Assembly: GCA_012934845.2 (NCBI GenBank)
Contig: WNNJ02000009.1
Coordinates: 1 to 64,000 of the forward strand
DNA: 64,000 nucleotides
Direction: 5' to 3'
Source of the DNA: Pomphorhynchus laevis
Lineage: Eukaryota > Acanthocephala > Palaeacanthocephala > Echinorhynchida > Pomphorhynchidae
Shown here: positions 35,601-46,500 of the stretch, one piece after another
How positions within the stretch are numbered: the stretch's first letter is position 1
Layout of the letters: each line of letters starts with the position of its first letter
The notes under the pieces: generated by a model
The model's database searches: none
Seen by the model: the letters and a program-made list of their open reading frames with translations, nothing else
What the model was told of the DNA's origin: nothing
Program-made: the position numbers and the translations under genes

Positions 35601-37473
35601 TTCAAATGACGTTTACTATTCACATTATCATTTTTCACATACTTTAAAAGACGTATATTTAAATAACAATTTCGCCTTAACGGACGATATGATTACATCT
35701 GTTTATTTATGATCAAAGATTAAAATCATGACGTTTACTTTAAGTGATTTACTGCAACGGTCGCACTATTTCCTTTATTCTGATGGATATTAACCCGTAA
35801 TTGTGTATCAATCTTATTGCAACTTGTTCCATGAATTCATTTGATATTGCAAAAGTGTGACTCAAAGTTCTGCTTTTCATTACATTCTCGTCGTATCATT
35901 TCATTATCCACAGCATAACGTTTTATTGATTGTGAATAGATATTATATGCATTTAAGTACATTCCAAGTGCTTAGCGTTTTCAAAATAAATTAGTCTTGG
36001 ATTTATCATCTTGAGATATAATTTCTAAATCTAGAAATTGTACCGGTCTGAAATGATAATAGAAGATTAAAGATTTCATAGCGTATTAACGTAAAGTCCG
36101 GCAGACTTTCAGAACCTCTGGACAAACAAAAAATATATCATCTGTATATCTTTCAAATAATAAGGGTTTTATCTTCGACTTAGCAATCTACAATTCTTCA
36201 TACTCCGCTATAAACAGAATAGCTAATGTGAAGGGTATCAGTATGTCAATGCAGTTCTTGATTTTTGTTTAACATTTTTGCCATCAAACGCAAAAATATT
36301 ATTCTCTATAATGATTTTGGCTTCTTGCAAAATAAATGTCTGATGATTTTGTTTCAAACCTTCATTCTTAGTGGTACGATTTATTTCAATTATACCCTTT
36401 CTATTAGGTATATTCATATTTGAGCTCTCAACGCCAGCAGTCAGGAATATGTGGTGGTCACCTTGTTAATTCTTCTGTGAAACGACGAAATAAAGCTTTT
36501 GAGCTCTATTTATAATAATGATCCTGTTTAGTAAGTTGAGTTAGTTTTTTGATATTTCAACGTTAATCTATGTTGAAATATAGGAAGGCCAATAAATGAT
36601 TGTTTTTCCTCGTGAGTTTTTAAAAGCATATAGAATGCCTATATATAATCCATGTTTGCTTCTATGACAAACAAGGAACTTGTTTGACGAATATAATTTG
36701 TCAAACTTTGATCAATAAGTGTACATGATTGCTATCTTTTGTTCCAGAGTTTTAAAGTTTTAAAATTTACAAATTTGTAATTGTAATTTATTATATAATC
36801 ATTTTCCGCGTTTAGAATCAATATCAAATTTACAAAGAAGTCAAAGGAACTCGTGGTGTTAAGATTGCCGCCAAGAATTTAGAAAAGGCAATGGCCGGTC
36901 TTCCACTATACGTCGCTGTAAAGGAGGATGAAATCGAAATATACCAAGATGAGCTTAGAGTGCAACTTAAAAGCGTACTTAGCTCATTTGCGACACAAGA
37001 TACTGGAGTATATGTACAGGCATCTACTTTGGGATCGCTTGAAGCACTTTTAGCATTTCTAAATTCTTCTAAAATTCCGGTACGTAAATACTGTATTTTA
37101 GCAAAGCTCGTTTATATCTATTACATTGTCAATTATAGTATCTTATAAAATAGCACTTTACAGCGTTTAGTTATCTTTAAATATTTATTGTTGATACACC
37201 ATCAAACGATAAGCTTCTTAGCTCAAAAATAAGAGACAACATCGTTAATTATTATATATCATTTAATATGAAATATAGATTAATATAATATAGTCCAAGA
37301 ATCTTTTCTTTGGCATCATTAGCATGTATTTAGCCCCGCTGCTATGTTGGATAGAGGAGTTAGGGGCCGAAACCTGATAGCATAGCAGTTCCTCCTGATG
37401 ACCTCTAATTCTTATTCTGATACAACGTCTGTTATTTATTAGTCAATTCATAAAAATGACGTTTATTTTAAAT

Positions 37474-37504
<31 letters not shown>

Positions 37505-40500
37505 ACTTGATTAAAATTATAGAAAATCTAAAAACAATTATTAATTTTATTATTTAATTATTAAATTTTGATTTAGCATTATTATGTTTTGTTTATTTTA
37601 TAATTATATAACAATACGTAGACTCAGTTAGCTGATTTAATTTGTTCTACTGACATGTTATTATTGACCTTTGGACTTTGTTTTCCCGGTAATATGACCT
37701 CTGTCAGAAATACTGTAACTATGTATTCTTGGTTACGACTTTACTATTATTTTTTCTTATTTTCAAACAAGCATGAATTATTAATTCTTAAAAAGGGAGA
37801 AGTTTGCATCCCAAGGTGTTTACACTTTAAAATGTAAACTGCTTCACGTGATCACGTTTAAGAGACCAGGTAATGGCCAATAGCTAGGTCGCGTAGCGCG
37901 TGGAGTGAAGGTGGTAGATCTTTATAGATCTTGTTCCAGCCTGCAACCGCCTTAAGCAGGGCAGCCCCCTGTCAGATGCTGCTGGATGGCCCGTTGTAAG
38001 TTTAGTCTTAGTCAACTAAACTAGGTGGCGACACCGAAAAAGCAACGTTAAAAATTATGACTTAAAAGTTACATGTACTCAACAATATTGGAAAAATACG
38101 TAAGTACTAATGATTTCAATTTTAGATCTTTTAAATGTAACAGAAAAAATTGTATAGTTTGTGATGTTATAAATAATAATAATTGTATCGTAAGTAATAC
38201 GACAAACAAATGTTTTTCATTAAATATTAATAATAATTGTAACTGCAATACCGCAGGTGTAGTGTATCTAATACAATGCACATGTGGATTGCAATATATA
38301 GGAAAAACATATCAAATGTTAAAAACTAGGTTTAGGCAACACATATATAATATACAGCATAATAGTCAAACTATATTTCATAAACATATGAGATTAATAG
38401 GACATGATATTAAAAACTGTAAATTATTTATTTTAGAACATATTATCGAAGAAAACATTTCAATATTAAATCAAAAACTATTAGAAAAAGAAGATTTTTG
38501 GATTAAAACGCTTAATTCCATGTACCCATTAGGATTGAATGACGTGGTACAAGGAATTGGCAGAAGTAGTATAATACATAATAAACAACTATATTATAAT
38601 AATCCGGTTAAACGCAAACCAAGAAGTCATGGTGATAAAAGGAATAAGAAAAATAGAGTTAAAAATATTAAAAAAGATATGTATATAAATGAACAATTAG
38701 AAATGTTAAAACAACTTTTAAGTGATAATAAGCTAAAAGATCTTTATGTAAATATAAGAAGTTTTTCTAAAGATATCATATGTTCAATAAATCAAAAATT
38801 AATTAACGACTATGATAGGCTAAGTTGTATAATAGACAGTTATTGTAATACAAAATACTATAATCATACAATAAATGTAAATAATAACAATAGAAAATAT
38901 ACATTAACCATAAACTTCATTAATAAATGTATAGATAACATAAATATAGCCGGACTTTTAAATAATTCTAAAAGTAAAGAAATAATAGGGTCAGATTTAA
39001 GTAAATATATTCCTAAAATAAGGTATAAACTCCTACTACCATTAGGACGAAAAATTTGTAATTATAATAAAGAATTAAAATCAATATGTAACGATAATAT
39101 TAGAAACATAATGGAAACATAATGCAATTGTAAAAGTCTTAGTTTTGATAAAATAAATGAACATATATGTACCCATAATCTAGAATTAATTGAAAATTGT
39201 GAATTAAGAAAGCTGCTATCAAAAGGGTATAAATATAGATTAAATAACAACAACGACAAAAATAAAATTTACAGTTCGTTATATAATAACTTAAATGATT
39301 ACTTTAGTAAGCTGATTAATAGTGAAAGCTCGAATATATCTAAGATAAAAATTTGGAAAGATTATATATTTGATAAAATTAAAAATAAAATGAAAATAAC
39401 AAACAATTATAAAAGGAAAGATAAAATTAATAAAGATATGTATAAAGAACTTACTAAATTAAAGGATAACTATATAATAACAACTATTGATAAAGCTAGT
39501 AATAACTTTGTCTTCATATGCAAAAAGCTTTATTATGATATACTAATGAAAGAGGTTAATTCTAATGATTTAAATGTAAATCCAACATATGAACGTAGTG
39601 AGTTGAGTTTAGAAACAATTATTACAAGTCACTGTTCTATAATGGATAAAAAGGGTATAAAGGTTGAATTAGATAATAAAACTATACCTATATTATATTG
39701 GAATCCAAAATTACATAAAAATCCAATAAAACCTAGGTTCATATGTAGTGCTTTTAAATGTACATTAAAACCACTTTCTGTCTATATGAATAAAATACTT
39801 AAAGTAATTAAAGCACATTTTAAAAAATATTGCAAGGTAATCGAAATTAATACTGGTATAAAACACTATTTCAGTATTAATTCTACAAAAGAATTTTTAG
39901 AACAGACAAAAGGAATAAATTTTCAAAATATAAATACATACGATTTTAGTACGCTTTATACAAATCTAGATTTAGTAGATATTAAAGAAGCGTTAGTAAA
40001 ATTAATTAATCTTATATTCGGAAAAAGATACATATATATGTTATAATAATTATAACGCACATCTAACAAAAATTAAATCATCAAGTAAATATAAAAATAT
40101 GGATAAAATTGAATTAATAGAATCCTTAAATATTTTGATAAATCAAAATTATTTAAAAGTAGGGACATCTATATTTAGACAAGTAAAAGGTGTTCCAATG
40201 GGTGGTAATAGTAGCCCAATTATAGCTGACTTGTTTTTAAGCTTTATAGAATATGAATTTGTTCATAACTGTGTAAAAACTAAATCTAAATTATATAAAG
40301 ATATGAAATATATGTTTCGATACATTGATGATAGATTTGTAATTAATTCTAATAATTTTTATTCAGTTAGTGAGCACATTTATCCAGAAAGCCTTATTCT
40401 TAACAAAACCAATATTAATGATAAAGAAGGTGTATATCTAGATATGAACATTAAATTAACATTAACTAAAACTACTATTAATTTATATCGTAAAGATGAC

Positions 40501-43500
40501 ATATTTAAATTTACAAGAAACATATTTTTGCATGAGCATTCATGCATACCATATAATATAAAATATAATACATTAAATAATGAAATTTTAAGAATTGCAA
40601 CAATATGTAATGATATTGGCTTTCTTCAAAATCATTTAAATAATTTAATAGATACATATTTTAAACTAGGTTACTATAAAAATAACATCAAGCAGAAAAT
40701 AGTAAAATATATAAATCAACACAATAATATAAAGAATAAATTTAAACTCTTAAGTGGCAAATTTTTATGGATGGATAATAAATAATATACTTTGCATTAG
40801 AATAAGATACTAGATAGTTATTTCAGAGGAAATACATCATTAGCATGTATTTGGCCCCGCTGCTATGTTGGGTAGAGGAGTTAGGGGCCGAAACCTGATA
40901 GCATAGCAGTTCCTCCTGATGACCTCTAATTCTTATTCTGATACAACGTCTGTTATTTATTAGTCAATTCATAAAAATGACGTTTATTTTAAATTTTATT
41001 TTTTATTTTTATTTTTATTTTTTAACTTGATTTAAATTATAGAAAATCTAAAAACAATTATTAATTTTATTATTTAATTATTAAATTTTGATTTAGCATT
41101 ATTATGTTTTGTTTATTTTATAATTATATAACAATACGTAGACTCAATTAGCTGATTTAATTCTAATAGTTTTTGATTTAAAATTGATTTATTTTCTTCA
41201 ATAATATGTTCTAAAATAAATAATTAACAGTATCCTACTATATCATGTCCTATTAATCTCATATGCTTATGAAATATTGTTTGTCTGTTATGTCAAACAA
41301 TAGTATTAGATATTATAGTATTATAGTATTATATTTAATTATAGTATTATATTAATAGTATTATATATTATACTATTGTTTGACTGTTATGTCAAACAAT
41401 AGTATTAAAAATTGTATAAGATACACTACACCTGTGGTATTGCAGTTACGATTATTGTTGATATTTTACGAAAAATATTTGTTTGTCTTTTTACTTACAA
41501 TACAATTATTAGTTATCGCATCACATGCTTAAAAATATTTCTGTTACATTTTAAAGATCTAAAATTGAAATGTTTTCTTCGATAATATGTTCTAAAATAA
41601 ATAATTTACAGTTTTTAATATCATGTCCTATTAATCTCATATGTTTATGAAATATAGTTTGACTATTATGCTGTATATTATATATGTGTTGCCTAAACCT
41701 AGTTTTTAACATTGGATGTGTTTTTCCTATATATTGCAATCCACATGTGCATTGTATTAGATACACTACACCTGCGGTATTGCAGTTACAATTATTATTA
41801 ATATTTAATGAAAAACATTTGTTTGTCGTATTACTTACGATACAATTATTATTATTTATAACATCACATGCTTAAAAATATTTCTGTTACATTTTAAAGA
41901 TCTAAAATTAAAATCGTTAGTACTTACGTATTGTTCCAATCTGATTGCGTACATGTAACTTTTGTTAAGTCATAATTTTTAACGGTGCTTCTTCGGTGTC
42001 GCAAACGAGAAGTTTCTTAGCTCAAAAATGTGAGACAATCTCTTAAATTATTATATATCATCTAATATGAAATATATATTTATATAATATATAGCATTTT
42101 ATAAAATTACATTCATCAATTCGTAAACAAATTGTTCAATTATTCAGCTCCCATTATTTATAGTTAAAACGTTAGATTTAATTAAAGTTAGATTTTATTA
42201 TTAAATAAATTCAATAAATTGGTATTTGAAAATTTTATTTAATGGACAAAAAATTTTCACAGCTTTAACATACAACCAGCAAGTCGGATCAGCATACTTA
42301 CAAATGGCGTCTGATCGGATCTAATATAGAACGCGCTGTCTTTTTTGTCTCATATGTTTGGCCATAACTGTGAATGGACTCATTCGGGAGCACCGACTAG
42401 CTCTTGGGTGTCCAAATATAATTCTGTTCGTACACATTTTTGTAATGGAATTTCAGAAAATCAATTTCACCCATCTATTTTTATTTTACTACTTTGATTG
42501 CTAAATTAGCAATTGATTACATTAATCGATTACATTATTTTAAAGGCCACATTGTCTTTTTTTAGTTTTCCGGCTTAAATATTGGGCCTGTTCATCGTTA
42601 CGACGTTACCCGCGCATCTGTAATGCTTGAAAAAGATAGCCAGTAATATTAGTTTTAGATGAAAGCATTTCCTTTTTTTATTTTTTAGGTGGGCAGTGAT
42701 TTTAGCATTCGATGTCCGCGTCGACCGTGAAGCTCAGGAAATAGCTGACAATTTAGGTATTAACAAATTAGCAATGATATCATTAATTTAAAAATCCTTG
42801 TATCTTTTTAGTTTTTGGATTTTAAATATTAAAGTTTAAATATTTTAGTTTTTTTTTCATTAAATAATTTTACTCTTCCTATTTTTTATAAATCGTAAAA
42901 TAAATAAGACATTTATTTTTCTTAATACTGTTTTTCTACACATTATATTTCAAATTTAGTTCTTTCAAATGTTTACAACATGAAAAATATGACGTTTTTT
43001 TATTAAAAATATTAATTTAAAAGATCTATATATTTTTATTTTGTCAAAAATATTTATTAGATGATGTAGTACGAACTATCATTTGTAAGCTTAACCTATA
43101 TATACTAATGGGTTTGTAAACCGTTATAAGGACTCCAGAATCCCTGTATATTCAGGGACTCCGGTGTTCGTTATTCATATTGTAGAAAAGCAATTTTGTC
43201 ACTTTATTTTGTTTGTCAACTTTCGATTATGATGTAGTTGTAGGTTTATGAGGCGTGATGCGTGAGTGCATGTGTTCCTCGCCATCTGTTATACTTCGGT
43301 TTTTAATGTCTGCACGTTTGTTATTTATTCTAATATTTAGACCATTAGAGGTTTCACTGATGCATCATTTTTTGTTTGTCACATCTTACGCATGTAGCCA
43401 AATAGACACAATTGTTCGTAATACAGTTTGTATCGGATTGTAACTAAGGTTAGTGATGCTACTGGAAAATCTTTTTGATATCGGTATCAGTTCAAGAAAT

Positions 43501-46500
43501 GATCGACGGAAGGAAAATGATCGCACGGCTTACAAAAGTGAATTTGGGTTTTCGATACACCGATTTTACTTCATTATTCATCTTTGATCCTTCCGGAAAC
43601 TAAAAGTTTCTAATCGTTTGTCCTACCCTAGCATATACAATGGGCGGCTTTCTGTTAATGTCAATCTCTGTGCATGTCTTTAGCATGTCCCGGTTTAAAC
43701 TACTTAATGCTGTGTGATAAACGAGTAAGCATACAGTTTTCTTTTGTTTTGGTCCAACTTTACTTAATAGTTCTTTCCTTGTTATACTTCTTACTTTCTG
43801 TAGCTCCTGATCAATTTGATGTTTATGATATCCTCTCTTCATAAGATATTTAATTACTTGTTCTATAGATTCTTACTTTCTATTTGATGTACTCGAAATT
43901 TTGGCCATCCTCTTGAATTCATCTTCGTGGTACTGCAGTGAAAGTTAGCTTTATGAAGGTATTTTGCAGTTGATTCTTGTGTTCTGTAGGATAGTGTAAT
44001 GTAGTTAGTTCTGCCTTCAATCACCTTTTTATTAATTGTAACGTTAAGGAAATAGCGTGGCCGACTTCTGTCGTATGTGAATTTCATCGGTCCTTCATTC
44101 AGGCGCTCTACAAAGTCATTCAATGCATCTTCTCTTGCTATCCATTTAACGAATATATCGTCTAGATATCTTAACCAAGTGTGTGGATTATGTTTGGCTG
44201 TAGACATTTTATTCGTTTCGAAGATATAAACAATACAGCATATGAAGGAGCTTGTCGAGTGCCCAGTGGGGTTCCTTATGTTTGTAAATACAATTTGTCC
44301 ATAAATTGGATTACGTTATAACGAAGAAAAATTTCTGTTGCATCCAGTATCATTTCAGCTGTTAAATTATTCAATAATTTCGTTGCTTCTCTCACAGCTT
44401 CAAGCCCATCTTCGGTTGTGTACAAAGATTCCACATTGAGAGTAAATAGGATGGCATTATGTGTAGTAGTGAGTTTGATTTCGTCAAATTTTCTTAAGGT
44501 ACTTTCAATGTGAGCTTTAATAAAAGTGGTTTTAATTTGAAGGTACCCATCTTGATCAGGCTTCAGTAGGAGCTTTTATATAGCTTACTATAGGTCAGCT
44601 AGGGTAATATGTTTTGTCTTTATTGATCTTGGGTAGCATATATAACTTTTCTGCTAGATTGTTTTTCCATTGGTAATTTTGCGCCTGTTTGTTTGCGTCA
44701 TGGACTTGTATATAATTCATACTCTCGGAATAGGGACTAAATTTTGTATAATCGACAGAAAACAAAGATCAATTTTTCAATTTACGTTTCGCCGTGCGCT
44801 TTCTTTAAAATTTGTAAGAATTTTGGAAAAAGCGGCAAAGCGAAACGTCAATTGAAGAATTAACGTATATATACGTTATATAATTTCGTGTATATATGTA
44901 TATATTCTCGTTAAAATGCTTTATATAATCGGTAAATCCTTAACATCATCTAAATTACAAACAGTAAACGAAAAGATTATGAACTTTGAAATGCAACAAA
45001 GCACGTTTTAAATGTTGCCTGGATATATTCCCTCAAAATTACATCAAGAGTGCAGTTTCAAATTTAAAATATTTAATAAAAACATCAAGTGACAGCACGC
45101 ATCAATGATCAATATACAGTGTTTATTGATCAATATACAGGATCAATAAAAACATCCAGTTACTGCACGCATCAAGGATCAATATACAGTGTATATTGAT
45201 ACAGTGTATATTGTATATTGATCAATATACAGTGTATATTGATCAATATACAGGATCAATAAACAATGTAAAGCACAATAAGTTGGGGAAACATGCAGGA
45301 TACTTCGAGACATGTTGACAAATAGGCGCGCCCAATTTAAAACGAAAATAAACTCTGATCAAGTTGTACGAAATGCTTTATTACATGGAACATATGATGG
45401 TTTCAATTATCAAATAATAAAAAGATTGCATGACGAAGAACAACAAAAATATCGTGAAAGATTTCGGCTTTATCAGGTATGCACTGGCACAAGCAAGGTA
45501 TAAATATCGTCAGCCCATTCAAATGGAAAGATGTAACATAAGCATTTTGTAAAAATTTATTTTTTATTATTTTAAAAAATGATATATATATCATTATATA
45601 TATAATTTATTTATTGATTTATATTTATATTTTTCCACATATGAAAACTTTAATGTGATGAATTTCTGAAAGCGGTCTCACTATATATACTAGTATGGTT
45701 CATCTGTCAATTATGCGTCATCATATAATAAATAAATCTTAATTACAAATAAATCTATAGTTATCAATTATAATTTCTTTGTTTTGTTCACAGGAGTAAA
45801 AATATTTACAGCTGACATTATCTATCACCTGTTTGATAAGTTCATGGCCTATCGAGATGAACTAAAATTGCAAAACAAGGAAAAACACAAACACCTTGCT
45901 GTATTTCCATGTGTGGTAAAGATAATACCTCAGTATGTATTCAACACTCGAGATCCTATTGTCGTTGGCGTCCTTATTGAACGAGGATTTCTGAAAATTG
46001 CTACACCCTTATGTGTCGTTAAAGAGGATCACGATGAGGTAACTTTGCTTGATTATAAATATTTCGTATTAATGATTATTAATGTAATCAAATACAATCA
46101 ATAACGTCATGGCGATCAATAACGTCGTGACAATCAATAACGGCGTGGCAATCACTGCCTTTGTTGTATCTATAACGTTGTTGCGATCAATGACTTTGTT
46201 GTTTATAAAAAATCATTTAAAGCGTATTTTAAGTATTCTATGTATGTATAAGTTTACTGAATTCAACTACACTCAATAACGTCGATGCGATCAATATAGT
46301 TGTTTCAATCAATAACGGTATTTAGTTCAATGACTTAGTTGCGATCAATACCGTTGTTGCGACTAATGACTTCGTTGTTAATAACAACACATTGTTTAAT
46401 ATTTTAAATGATTTTTTATATGTGTAAGTTAACTGAATTCAACAACAATCAGTAACGTCATGGCGATCAGTAGCGTCGTTGCGATCAATTACGTTGTTAC

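Larger units (their letters stand above)
37320..41163 (+). mobile_element. Nearly complete Penelope-like element with N-terminal GIY-YIG domain
   Basis: In eIF5B intron 14. Terminal direct repeats (about 37320-37643 and 40838-41163) enclose a leader, a GIY-YIG-bearing reading frame and RT frames. The endonuclease precedes the RT. This permuted order is known from Naiad/Chlamys-type PLEs, whereas canonical Penelope elements carry it at the C-terminus. The element is broken, with about two interruptions between its coding parts. The close match of its two terminal repeats suggests a fairly recent insertion, younger than the fragments at 21182-25190. Confidence 0.85.

Noticed and set aside
38073-40785. 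Selenocysteine (UGA) recoding, known in some permuted PLEs
   Set aside because: I see no in-frame UGA within the coding parts that would call for it.
40846-40930. Hammerhead ribozyme in the terminal repeat of the permuted PLE
   Set aside because: CTGATGA and GAAA are present, but in an order that would need a type II layout, and the flanking arms do not pair as required.
40846-40930. HDV-like ribozyme in the same place
   Set aside because: The order of the two pairings fits, but no P3 or P4 hairpin and no convincing catalytic joining segment are seen.
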